Assembly: GCF_024763615.1 (NCBI RefSeq)
Contig: NC_077222.1
Coordinates: 96,071,417 to 96,135,416 of the forward strand
DNA: 64,000 nucleotides
DNA from: Phlebotomus papatasi
Taxonomy: Eukaryota; Arthropoda; Insecta; Diptera; Psychodidae
Reading direction: 5' to 3'
Of this stretch, positions 22,627-32,534 are shown piece by piece. The translations under genes were made by a program, and so were the position numbers. Numbering within the stretch: the first letter of the stretch is position 1; each line of letters opens with the position of its first letter. Below the pieces are notes generated by a model, which searched no databases, was not told where the DNA came from, and saw only the letters and a list, made by a program, of their open reading frames with translations.

Positions 22627-22630
<4 letters not shown>
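21671..22630. mobile_element. 960-bp nested element built on CACTATAATAGTG palindromes
   Basis: Ends ACAGTAAAAA and TTTTTACTGT. The interior holds about ten copies of CACTATAATAGTG or its variant CACTATTATAGTG, spaced 40-110 bases apart, and near the right end a run of AACAATTT/TCAACAACTT units. No open frame of note. It lies inside 21552-22778. Confidence 0.65.

Positions 22631-22684
<54 letters not shown>
22629..22684. repeat. (TA)n microsatellite
   Basis: About 28 uninterrupted TA units, immediately after the nested element's right end. Confidence 0.95.
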
Positions 22685-22688
<4 letters not shown>

Positions 22689-22920
22689 CACATCATGGAA
22701 AGGCTAAGTTTCTTTAAAAAAAAATAGGAGAAGAAAGATTTCAAAGCTACTGCAATTCTAAGATGCTCTATTTTTCCCTAGTACTCAATGGCTTAAGGGG
22801 ATATGTGGATCATGAAGACTAAAAAACAGCATTTTTATTATTATATTAAATTTTATCAAGGGGTAACTCATGTTGAGAAAGCGGCTTCTGAAAGCCTTAT
22901 CAATTGTCCGAGAAACGCTT

Positions 22921-23070
22921 CACGACACGAACCCCAAGAAATAAAAAAATGCATCGCGAAATCCGGGAAACTCACTCTTTGTATCGCGAAACCCAAGAAA
23001 CCTAAGAATTGCATCGCAAAAACCGAGAAACCCAAGAACTGCATCGTAAAATTCGTGAAAACAGAACCCT
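22921..23070. repeat. 30-bp minisatellite, about 5 units
   Basis: Units begin at 22951, 22981, 23011 and 23041 with GCATCGCGAAA-type starts, plus a diverged unit at 22921. Period exactly 30 bases. The plus strand reads open through all units, giving a decapeptide repeat (CIAKPKKPKN-like). I do not regard it as a gene. Confidence 0.8.
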
Positions 23071-23405
23071 TGTCAGAAAAAAAATGGGAATGGGTTACCA
23101 AAGTTGTGATGGGTATCAAAATTGTGATCGAAATTGTGATCTCTCAACCCGAAGATGCAACTCCTTGACTCAAAATAGCTTAGTCTTCTCATTGATTTAC
23201 CTTTTCTTATAAGGAATAGGTCTTCAAATTTTATTTGACAATTGGTACAGAATAGGATACCAAAAGGTCATGATACGATTTCTTAAAGTGCCAATAGGTG
23301 CTCTTTTGATCCTAATCTTAAGAGATTATGCAACTCCGAGAGCAAGTGATTGCAGTGCACAATGCAATTGGTTAAGGTCGTGTAGCAAGTCAAGCAGAGC
23401 ATGTG

Positions 23406-23510
23406 GCCTCTAATAGCTCAGATGGTAGAACACTCGTCTAGTTAACGAGAGGGGTTCCCAGTTCAATTCTGGGTGGAGGCAGGAATTTTTCCTATCTCTA
23501 CTACGAAAAA
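23406..23510 (+). mobile_element. tRNA-derived SINE, copy 1
   Basis: 75 nt at 23406-23480 fold like a tRNA: acceptor stem GCCTCTA/TGGAGGC, A-box TAGCTCAGATGG, anticodon stem CTCGT/ACGAG, T-arm CCCAG-TTCAATT-CTGGG with B-box. The D-stem has a mismatch and the variable loop is 7 nt, unlike a sound tRNA. The tail AGGAATTTTTCCTATCTC is shared with the copy at 43784, which makes this a dispersed SINE with a pol III promoter rather than a tRNA gene. Confidence 0.72.
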
Positions 23511-23639
23511 AAACTGGATGATTTGAGTGTCTTGCTCTGATTGATGGTTCTCTATACATAAATACAATTAACATTGAACAAAAAATTCGCAAAATTCTCA
23601 CTAATTATTTTCAATAAATTTATTCATTCATTGGCAACC

Positions 23640-23825
23640 GCTTATCCCTATCGAGGTCGGAGGCCTATAGAACACCTGCAGGTTAGCATCAGTTGATGAT
23701 TTTTTACACTTAAAGAAGATGTTCGCAATTGATCACAAAGCCGTCAAGATCCAGAATTTGCTTCAGCCACCTTGTCCTAGGTCTGCCTTGAGATCGTGTT
23801 CTCCTCACAATTTGCATGCATAGCT
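23640..23825 (-). pseudogene. Non-LTR retrotransposon relic (3' end of ORF2)
   Basis: On the minus strand, 23820-23713 reads CMQIVRRTRSQGRPRTRWLK followed by QILDLDGFV, then a stop. The R-RR-R-QGRPRTRW pattern is typical of the C-terminus of LINE reverse-transcriptase polyproteins. The 3' side ends in a GAATGAATAAAT-like tail. Only the last 40 or so codons survive. Confidence 0.55.
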
Positions 23826-25070
23826 TTATGTGGAATCTTTATTCGTTCACTTATTATTTTTAATGTAAATTAAACAATTATCTATTATTATGCTAGAAAA
23901 AATTACAGAAAATATGCTGTTTTTAATCTTTCTGAGCCATATGACCCCTTAACGGCAGCAATTTCTAAAAAAAAAAAAACAAAATATATTTATGTTAATA
24001 TTACTTAGTTTTGTATACTTACGGTATGCGACTTTAATATAACTTAAAAAATCACAACAATTGCTCGTTGTTTAGAAGAATACCCAGCCAGACCGACCTG
24101 GGTTAAATTGGGCTAAACTTCTACTCCGAAGACCGCATTCGGAGGTCTGCAGTTTTTTCTTGTTCTAGGATCTAGGAGATTCTATAAATAATAAAAAGTA
24201 CTTGAAATATTTTAAAGGTTTGCCTTTTTGAAATTAAAATGTTAATTTTAACTTTAACTAAATTCATTAAAGATAGAAGAATTAGAAGAAAAATAAGTTA
24301 AAGAGCTAAAAAATTTAATGTAGATCGGTTAATTGTCATTCTTAAACTGTTAATATTTAAAGCTTAAACCATTTGTAGAGAATGTAAAAATTAAATGATT
24401 TAAAAGTATAACAAAAAGAATTATTTTCTTATGATCCAATCTTCTTAAAATGCCCCCATAGGCTGTATCCTAAATAAACTTGATAGTGTTTCATTATAAG
24501 TTTACTCAACCAACTTTTATTTGCATAACTTTCTTCATATGAAAGCTTATGCAGATGAAAATGTAAGATAAAATTTAAAGGAGAATTTTGCTTAAACTGG
24601 TGAAAATTTGCTAAAGAATCTGTATGAAAATCTTTTAAACTTGCTCTACAAACAAGCAAAATGTGTTTTTGAATAATTTAATTTTCCTTAATTCTATTTT
24701 TTGAAGTGGTTAGAAACTTTTGATTTATTTTAGAGCTGGTTATGAGGAAATTGCTGACTGATAAAATCATGAACTGAGTGATTGAACTGAAATTGATTTA
24801 AATTTCATTTAATTTAAACGTGTTTAAAATTGTAGATGTATTGCCTTGGACTTGAGTTAAATCTAAACAACGGGATATTCTTAAAATAGGAGTTCCATTA
24901 CTTTCAGCTCCACACAATTCTTGAATAAAAATAACTTGTGAATTACAGAATTGAAACTGAAAATAAATTTTTCAAAAAAAAAACATTAAAAAAAAATAAA
25001 AAGGAACTCTGCGAATATTAACAATACGGAAATATAACTGAGAGGAACATCCGAATGCATTAAAAATTTA

Positions 25071-25305
25071 GGGGAAACTGGGGTACCACCAAACACGGGG
25101 TAGCACTATACACTGCGATTTTTTAATCAGATACTCGACTTCAGAGAAGAAGACTTATAGAAATTTATACGCATTATAATTTAAATTATAGGTATTATAA
25201 ATTTATAGGCCACAGAAGAAATGGTCGATATAGTCCAAGTAGTTTAGAACTAAAAATTAGTGTTTGGTGGTACCCCGTGTTAGGTGGTGCCCCAGTTTTT
25301 TCCCC
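25071..25305. mobile_element. 235-bp TIR element (MITE)
   Basis: Ends GGGGAAACTGGGGTACCACC and inverse GGTGCCCCAGTTTTTTCCCC, with TA flanks (25069-25070, 25306-25307). The GGGGTACCACC/GGGGTAGCAC motif is doubled in each arm. Confidence 0.85.
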
Positions 25306-26461
25306 TACACTTAATTTTGCTTTTTCAAAGCTATCACTCCCACTCCTGTCGTATTTAATTGAGAGTCACTGGAAAAGCTTGAAAACAAGAGTACCGGAAA
25401 TGATTGAAACGTGCATAATTGCTTAAAACTGCATTTACTCAATGAATATGTAAAGAGACTGCTTCAAAGTGAATAAAAAATTTGAGAACAATTAAAATTT
25501 AAAAGCTCGAATTGGACAAAAATGCTTAATCTCCTTGTTTAAAAAATTATTGCTCTTTTAAATGATTTTTAAAATTTTAATGACAGAGGACTAACCTCAT
25601 AAAAAACAGTTGAATATATCATGGTGTTTCATGTAATAATTGCTGATAATGAATATAATGTAACACCTGTTATACTCGACTTAACAATATTAACAATATT
25701 TTTGTATTCAATTGAATTACTCTACTTCTACATTAAGCAATCACCCTTATTTTGATTTATTTCTGAATATAAGATTAAGTTTTTCAACTCCAAGCAAGGT
25801 TTCATGACTCAAAATATATTTTAAGATTTTTCCACTCATATTCAAGAATTTCCAGAAATAGATAAAACTTTTTATCCCAAGGGAAACATTCCATAGAGGT
25901 AATATCTCGAGTTTCAGGGGCTCCAGGTGTTGTTTAGAAGTTGTTAGTACAGCAGTGATTTTCGTAAGTTGTTCAGTTGTTTCTTTCCTAGTTTGATTTA
26001 ATTTAACACAAAAGAAAAGTTTTACTGAAAATTCAAACAATTATAAATTAATTATATCAAAGTACTTGCAACTCTCTGTCTAAAGGATAAAAAAATAATT
26101 AACAAAAATGTGCTGATTATGCTTCAATAAAAAAAAGAAAAATTAATTGAATTGGAAGTACGAATGGTGCTAATATCAACAATCCAGTAAGTCCCTAAAA
26201 TTAAAAAAAATAATTTTTTTTTTGGATTGGAATTAAAATTTATAGGAGTATGTTGTGTGACAAGAACTACGCGTATTTTAAAAACTAAAAAAATGGAAAA
26301 TTTTTTACATTAAAAATGTTATTATTCTTATTTTATATTTTATAGAAGACGTTTTTATTAACACAAAAAATTACAATACACAAATTTTTGATTAGAAATT
26401 AGAATTTACTCGTCACCATAATAATTTTTAATCGCTTATCTGATTTCTAATCGCTTAATCG

Positions 26462-26645
26462 GTTCATGATATCCAGTTTAGCAGCCCACGCCTGTCGATC
26501 CTCCGCCACTTCAGGAAGATATTCGGGGTCTATCTGATGCCGCTCCAAGGCAAGAATCTGAATTTGATGTAGGATGTAGGTGATTTAGCTACTTTAACCT
26601 CCTGCCTTGATGTCGAGGTCTTCTAATAATGGCTTGCATAGCTTC
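26462..26645 (-). pseudogene. Second relic of the same non-LTR retrotransposon
   Basis: On the minus strand one frame begins MQAIIRRPRHQGRR, parallel to the 23640-23825 relic, then a stop. A second frame gives LALERHQIDPEYLPEVAEDR and then QAWAAKLDIMNR. The -VAEDR-AW- ending is that of LINE ORF2 C-termini. Stops and a frame change show it is dead. Confidence 0.55.
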
Positions 26646-26670
26646 ACTTAAGTTTTCACTAAAATATTTA

Positions 26671-26815
26671 TGCCTTAGACACACTTACGACTTAAGCCGA
26701 GAGACGACTTAGTGGAAAATGATGGAAATATGGTTAAACCATTATTTCTAATATAATTACGCTAAGCCGTCGCTCGGCTAATCTTAAGGTCTGTCAAGGC
26801 TCTTACATGGCTCTA
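26671..26815. mobile_element. Short family-K TIR fragment
   Basis: Starts TGCCTTAGACACACTTACGA after TTA. The inner inverted pair is TTAAGCCGAGAGACGACTTA / GCTAAGCCGTCGCTCGGCTAA. No matching right terminus. It is the uninterrupted relative of 45589-45940. Confidence 0.6.
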
Positions 26816-27124
26816 AATGCAAGATTAAAATTAATCTTAAGTGAAAGTTATTAAGTAATTATCCAAGCATTTAAAAAAAAAATCAAGTAAAAAACATCTT
26901 TTAAGAAAATAAGAAAGATCTAAAAAAAAACAGAAAGATCCAAAAAAATTATTTTCCTCGGTCATATAAAGTTATGTTTTGCTTTAGGGGAGACTGGGGC
27001 AAAAAGTAACAAAACAGATAATTTATTTTTTTACGAGCTACCTATGATCCACAGAAATTTCTAATTAGCGCAGTTTTATAGGAAATTTATCGCACTACAA
27101 CTTTGTGAATGTCATTTTTCTCTA

Positions 27125-27453
27125 CAGTAGAGTCTCTCAAATCTGAATATCTCAAATTCGAACGCCGTTTGGATTCAAAATGTCAATTGTGAGGTTATGT
27201 TAAAAAGTTCGTATTCTAGGTGAATGAAAATCATATTTATGTGCTTCTTCCTGAATGTTTACGTATATTATGATCGTATAAATTGAAAAGGAAGTATGTT
27301 ACCACAAAAACTTGCGAGAAAGTACGGGAATTTGATTGAAAGTACAATTTAATCTCACACAAATTTCGTTAGTTTTGAAAAAATCGTTCGAATTTGGGAG
27401 GTGAGAAATGTCAAAAATACCCCCCGAGCGTTCGAATTTAGGAGACTCTACTG
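27125..27453. mobile_element. 329-bp pogo-like TIR element (MITE)
   Basis: Ends CAGTAGAGTCTCTCAAAT and inverse ATTTAGGAGACTCTACTG with TA flanks. The subterminal TTCGAATTTGGGAGG repeats the right-end motif. The CAGTAGAG terminus is of pogo/Tigger type (inferred). No transposase frame. Confidence 0.8.
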
Positions 27454-27686
27454 TATTTAGTAAGGAAATACATTTATCGAGCCGTTTTCTAAAAGGTAAT
27501 TTTGTGACCATTCTCAAAAATGCTAGGGCAAATAGTATCAGGCATGGGGTAAAACTATCACATTTTGTTTCTCTTTATTACGGGCTCCCGTGAATTTAAA
27601 AAATAACTAGATAACATATTTTCATAGGAAATTTTTTGCTCTACAACACCTTTTGTAAAAGGACAGATAATCCTAACCGGCTTATG

Positions 27687-29486
27687 TAGGTGAGATTCTT
27701 AACGTGAGCTAACTCGGAGTGCATGCAAATTCGATTTGATGCTGAAGTAGGGAGACGCCATTCAGTTATCTTGAATAAAATTCGTGAAATTATACAAATT
27801 TTGTATTTAAACCAAAATATCAAGGATTTGGATGAACTGACAGAAAAGTGTTATATGGGTGAAATGTAGACCAGAATGTTCTCTATAATTTTTCCATAGA
27901 ACATGATCTCATCGATTACTCAGAAGCCAAGATAATCGAGGTTTTTTGTTTCTTAACTCGTTTTTTCATCCATCAGAGTGCCCCAAGTAGTCATTTGTTG
28001 AACTTCAACTATATCAAAGAATTGTTGTATTCTGTGGGATTTTCCATTTAAAACCCTATTTTAAGTGTCTTGGTGGAGTAGAGGCAGTCAAATTGGCATC
28101 TGAGTGATTTCAAAGCGTTATTATGGGAAAAATCAATTTTTTCACACTTAAACGGCAAAATCGGAGTGATAGCGTAGTCTGAGCGGAAAATGATGTATGG
28201 ACGAAATGTAGAGACAAATGTCCTCTACAATTATGTCGAAGCAATCATCAAAATCGGTTCAGCGACAGTCGAGATAATTGAGGTTATGTGATATTGAAAT
28301 TCGTTTTTTGACTGTGGCGCCCCTGGTGTTGGTCCCACGAAGTTCAAATGTTCTAGAAAGTTGTAGTATTTGGTGAGATCTTTCGTTTAAGCCCTCATTC
28401 ATCAAAATCGGTCACATAGAACCGGAGATATGATTTTTTAAATTTTGTGAACTTTGACCCCTCATATCTCCGGTTCTATTGAAACCACAGCGCACATACG
28501 CACCATTTTGGAAACGTCCTAGACTGGACTACGACATACTAAAATTTCATTAACTTGCACAATGCCGTTTTTGAGAAAAGTGACTTTGAATTTCGATGAA
28601 TTTTGACGCTATCACAGCGCCACCTGTGGTGACTTTTTGAACTTCCATCTGAAAGTGCTCATCGAGACGAAACCAAAAAGGTAAAATTTATGTCGATATG
28701 TTAATTAGAACCGGAGATAGAGGCCGGTCAATGTTCGAACTTTGACCCCTTATAGCTCGGGTCAGGGGTTATGGATCGACTTAAGGTTTTTTTTGTTTGA
28801 TAGGTATAATCAACGGCTACAACATACTAAAATTTCAGCCCGATCGCATAAGGAATTTTTGAGTTATTTAACTTTTAAGATTTAAAAATTTTCTTTTTAA
28901 TAATAGCGCCCCTAGCGGTGGTTTTATGAACTTGTGATGTTAGAAGAGGAAGTGGCATTTCACGAGAGCTTTCCAAAAAGCCCTCATTTTTTAAATTCTG
29001 ACAATTAGAACCGGAGTTATGGCCATTTTAAGAAAATTTTTTTGGACCCTTATAGCTCGGGTCAGGGGGGTCGGGGGACCTTAAGTTTGGTATTGATGGA
29101 AAGCTCTAAGGCCCAGCTATAACATACTAAAATTTGAGCCCGCTCGATGCCATAGGGCCGGAGCTATTGAGAAAACAAAAAAAGGGGGGTCTTCAAAATG
29201 GCGGAAGGAGGGGTGGGGGGTGGGGGGTCAATGCACCATGTTGCAATTTTCATACGATATTTAACCTTTGCCGAAAACCGCAAGTCGATATCTTTTTTAG
29301 TTTAGGAGCTATTAAGCTCCAAAGAGCGGCCGGACGGCCGGCCGGCCGGCCGGGAACGTAACTTAGCCCCATATATTCGTGATCAGGAAGTGGCGAAACA
29401 CATTTTGGCCAAGTTTGAGCGCGATCGGAGGACATGAAATTTTGTTAGGATTATAGTAGGTGAGATTGTTAAGAATCTCACCTAAT
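27687..29486. repeat. 1.8-kb dispersed repeat of diverged internal units
   Basis: Begins TAGGTGAGATTCTTAACGTG and ends in the palindrome TAGGTGAGATT-GTTAAG-AATCTCACCTA. At least three diverged units (about 28390-28620, 28705-28930, 29000-29190) share AGAACCGGAG-TATG, then GACCCCTTATAGCTCGGGTC-type sequence, then ACATACTAAAATTT, with GCGCC(C/A)CCT between. Partial copies are at 38215-39120 and about 50030-50330. Class unknown. Confidence 0.65.
29326..29353. repeat. GC-rich (CCGG)n palindromic run
   Basis: GGCCGGACGGCC followed by four CCGG-type units, all G/C, inside the 1.8-kb repeat and surrounded by AT-rich DNA. Confidence 0.85.
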
Positions 29487-29719
29487 AGAGTTCACTCTAT
29501 CTGAACGATTAAAGCGATTTTAAAGTTGCTTTTCAAAGGCTATTTTTGGCAAGGAAATTCTATTCAACACCATTCTGAAAAAGCGAAAATGGCGAATTGG
29601 GCGAGATACAACGAAATTTGCCGAAGACTTGCCGAGTAAATGTCACTAAAGTGCAAAATAAAAACAAAACAAAAAATAATGGAAAGAAGATGTATTGTGT
29701 TCTTTTTAAAATAAATATA

Positions 29720-29775
29720 CAGTAGAGTCCCGCTATAGGCCATCGCTCTATAGTCCACAATTTATCGACCGTAAT
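29720..29775. mobile_element. Truncated left end of the 30205 pogo-like element
   Basis: CAGTAGAGTCCCGCTATAGG and the following 30 bases match 30205-30258 almost exactly, after TA. The rest of the element is absent. Confidence 0.75.
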
Positions 29776-30204
29776 GAGCTTTGCTGTATTTTTTTAAAAT
29801 AATAAATGATTTGTGAACTAAACTATTTAAATTATTATAATGCCATATTTGCAAACCTTAATGTTTTCTCATACGCTGAATAATAGAATAAGGAACTTTC
29901 AAACTTCTGGAAATACGGAAAAACACACACGAGACTACAAATCGCTTAACCAATGCAAAATAAGCGCTGCGACACATGACAATGACGTTTCTTTTCGCCG
30001 CGAGACATCAGAATGGTTCGTTTTTTGCTATTTTCTGTTCAATACATTTTTTGATACTTTTTACCCCAAGTGGTCATTTTTAATAAAAGGATTTCTAGAG
30101 AAAAGAATCTTTAGAAATTGCTAAAATGCATAGCAGCTTCTTATTCAAAGAATCCAAATCATTCAGGAAATATTCACCAGTGCATCAATTTTGGAAAAGA
30201 AGTA

Positions 30205-30534
30205 CAGTAGAGTCTCGCTATAGGCCATCGCTCTATAGTCCACAATTTATCGACCGTTGATTTCAAAACACTGATTTTAAGTTAGGTTATGTTTTTTAGT
30301 ATGCGACGTGCATAATTATCTTAATATTTTTGGCAAATTTTATTAAGTAGTTGTGATAATTGTGATCCACAATGAAGAGAGCAAGGACAAGTACCACAAT
30401 CGCAAAGAAAGTGGAAGCCGTCGAGCAATTTCAATACTAAAAATCGTTGATAATTTTAAAAAAAATACATGGACTATAGTGCGACCCAAGTGTCAAATTT
30501 GAAACCAAATATGGACTATAGCGAGACTCTACTG
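30205..30534 (+). mobile_element. 330-bp pogo-like element with transposase N-terminal fragment
   Basis: Ends CAGTAGAGTCTCGCTATAGG and inverse CTATAGCGAGACTCTACTG with TA flanks. An ATG at 30372 opens 22 codons, MKRARTSTTIAKKVEAVEQF then QY, closed by TAA at 30440. This looks like the start of the psq/CENP-B-type helix-turn-helix of pogo transposases. The element is an internal-deletion derivative and cannot be autonomous. Confidence 0.72.
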
Positions 30535-32174
30535 TATAGGTAAAAATTGATATCTTCTGCAGAGAAAATATTTCAAAAATAGAACTAAAAATTTCAATAT
30601 TTTTTTATTTTATAAATTCCTTGTTGGAATTCTAAGAAACTTACGACATTGAAGAAGGTCTATGGAGGCTATCTATGGAAAAAATTTGAAGCTGCTATCT
30701 CTTTTGTCTTGGAAGATATTGAATTATGAAATTTTCGATTTGTGACTTTTTACCCCAATCTCCCCTACAGTGATTATTTTAATTTTGAGAAAAAAGTCGA
30801 AAAAATATATATGAAAAGTAGCACATATTTCTTTATTCGAGTATTTGTTCCGTAAATATTCTTACAACTTAACTCTTTCGTCTCCTTTGGGACTCTGGGT
30901 ACCCATGGAAAAAATAATTTTTTTAGACTATTTAGAATCGATGAAATTCCGATTCTTGTGGATGATTACAAACTATAAGGATGTCCAAATCTAGGATATT
31001 TTTTGCAGGATCCCAATTAACTCCTGAGCTAAGATATTCTTGATCAAAAATCGTGAATTTTCGATTTTCTGCTTCCTTGCAGATATTGTGACTTTTTTGA
31101 TATTTCTAGACCAGAATAAGGAAAAACCTCTGGGGGCCAATAAGTATGATAACTAACAATTACAGATTACATAAATTCGAAAACTAATTTTTTCTTAAAT
31201 GTTCAAAAAACTTGTTCAAACTTGATGGGAATTCTCGTCCGCAAGAATCTTGAGGTCAAATGTAAGGTTATCCCGCCAATGCCCGCCATTTGCTTTTTGA
31301 CACCAACCTTGTAAGAAAATTCAAGCGGGAGCGAAATTTTTGTCAATATGGCCGATAATTTTGACATTTGGCAGCGAAGGAGATTGCTTTCGGGGAAGTT
31401 TTTCCTATTCTTCCAGATTTTGGTGAATTGTGATTGTCCAGGAAGTGTTTTTTTGGCTCTTGAGAAAAGCTTAATGTGTCTGCAATAACATCCTGTTGAG
31501 AGAAATGTGTGTTAAAGTGTTATTCTGTGAAATATTTTGAGGAATCTGTTGGCAAGCAGGAGCTGGGTGTCCTTTTTAGCACTTCCTGGACATCCCACAA
31601 GATACTGATCAATAATTCTTCTTGTTTTAGTGGTCAACATTGTAAAGGAGTCATTTGACATGCAAAAATAATTCACAAAATTGATATTATTGGCTTTTGG
31701 AAAATTGAAGTTTGTCCAAGTTTGTATCCTTTGCGTTCTTTAGGGGACGAGAGTTCCCATGAGTTTTCCAATTTCCCAGAGGCGGAGAAAATTCTTTCTC
31801 TACAAAAGTATCATATTTGACCACTAAGACTTACAATAAAGTGAGTTTTACTGAAAATCGTTCGCTGGATATGTTGTGGTCCGGAAAGAGTTAAAATCTG
31901 AAAATCAGTATAAAAAATCGAGTTAATCCTCTGTTATTTAAATGAGCGACAGCTTGAAAAATATTCAACGTTTTTTGGAGGGAAAATACAAATTCAAAAG
32001 CAGAGACGCAGCCAAATCTATGTTATCCCCGGTCTGTGGAATCGGCTGCGTATAAAGCGAATAAAACATAGAATGTCAAATAGTGTGTCATTTTTTGGTT
32101 TAGGGGAGCGATGTTTTTAGTTTTCTCAAAATTTTGCAATTATTCCTCAAATTATCCCCCCAGTTTTATGTATT

Positions 32175-32199
32175 ATGAATAGATACTCATACAACACAG
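32175..32199 (+). CDS. Abi: Possible upstream in-frame first coding exon of Abi
   Basis: An ATG at 32175 gives MNRYSYNT and ends at CAG|GTGAGT (donor at 32200). A good acceptor (pyrimidine tract, then CAG at 32369-32371) opens an exon at 32372 whose frame continues in phase 1 to the conserved Abi sequence. Using it would add 18 residues. If this ATG is not used, the exon is 5' UTR. A four-codon upstream ORF starts at 32168. Confidence 0.45.
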
Positions 32200-32400
32200 G
32201 TGAGTGAATGGAAATTAAGTGGTTAATGAGGGTTTTTCATGTGAAAAGGCAGGGTTTTTGTGTGGCACCTCAATTGGCCTCTTCCGCACCCATTTATCAA
32301 TTATTATTCCCCGGAGAATGGGGATTAAAGTATGCGCTTGATGGTCAATTTGTTTTTCCCCTTCTGGACAGATTCTACGTATCAGGAGCACCAGAGTGTT

Positions 32401-32534
32401 ATGGGAAGTGAGAACATAATGGATGAACTGGCATCGTTGATTCGCACAGACATTCCGGAAGGACGTCAGAACCTGAAGGAGAGTTTCACAAATCTCGAGA
32501 GAGTAGCTGAATATTGTGAGGACACGTACTACAG
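32401..32534 (+). CDS. Abi: Abi coding exon 1
   Basis: Encodes residues 1-44 plus 2 bases (phase 2), ending ...EDTYY before GTGAAT. The exon itself probably begins at 32372. Confidence 0.9.

Larger units (their letters stand above)
21552..22778. mobile_element. 1.2-kb TIR element carrying a nested element
   Basis: Ends AGGGGAAGTGGAGCATC and inverse GATGCTCTATTTTTCCC with TA flanks (21550-21551, 22779-22780). It is related to 20972-21258 but is interrupted by another element (21671-22630) and a long AT microsatellite. Confidence 0.7.
20419..32174. other. INPP1-Abi intergenic region (about 12 kb, no gene seen)
   Basis: Contains only repeats and unclassified AT-rich DNA: foldback and TIR elements (20769-22778), a 30-bp minisatellite (22921-23070), a SINE (23406-23510), retrotransposon relics (23640-23825 and 26462-26645), TIR elements (25071-25305, 26671-26815, 27125-27453), a 1.8-kb repeat (27687-29486) and pogo-like elements (29720-29775, 30205-30534). 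The ends AGGGGAGACTGGGGCAAAAA (from 26989) and the inverse ending TCTCCCCTA (about 30766) may bound one large composite. From 31240 the sequence is richer in GC and may include the Abi promoter, but nothing decisive is visible. Confidence 0.75.

Noticed and set aside
22803..23168. 121-aa frame as a gene
   Set aside because: Most of it is the 30-bp minisatellite; no promoter, no splice context, no domain. Kept only as a repeat.
23406..23480. tRNA gene (anticodon reading AGT)
   Set aside because: D-stem mismatch, 7-nt variable loop, pyrimidine at position 37, and homology including the 3' tail with a degraded copy at 43784 make it a SINE.
29134..29361. 75-aa Gly/Arg-rich frame
   Set aside because: Lies in the 1.8-kb repeat and the CCGG run. 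The composition reflects G-rich tracts, and the frame is not kept in related copies.
32332..32400. Abi start at the ATG at 32332
   Set aside because: The stretch TTTTTCCCCTTCTGGACAG at 32353-32371 is a splice acceptor, so the upstream ATG lies in intron sequence.
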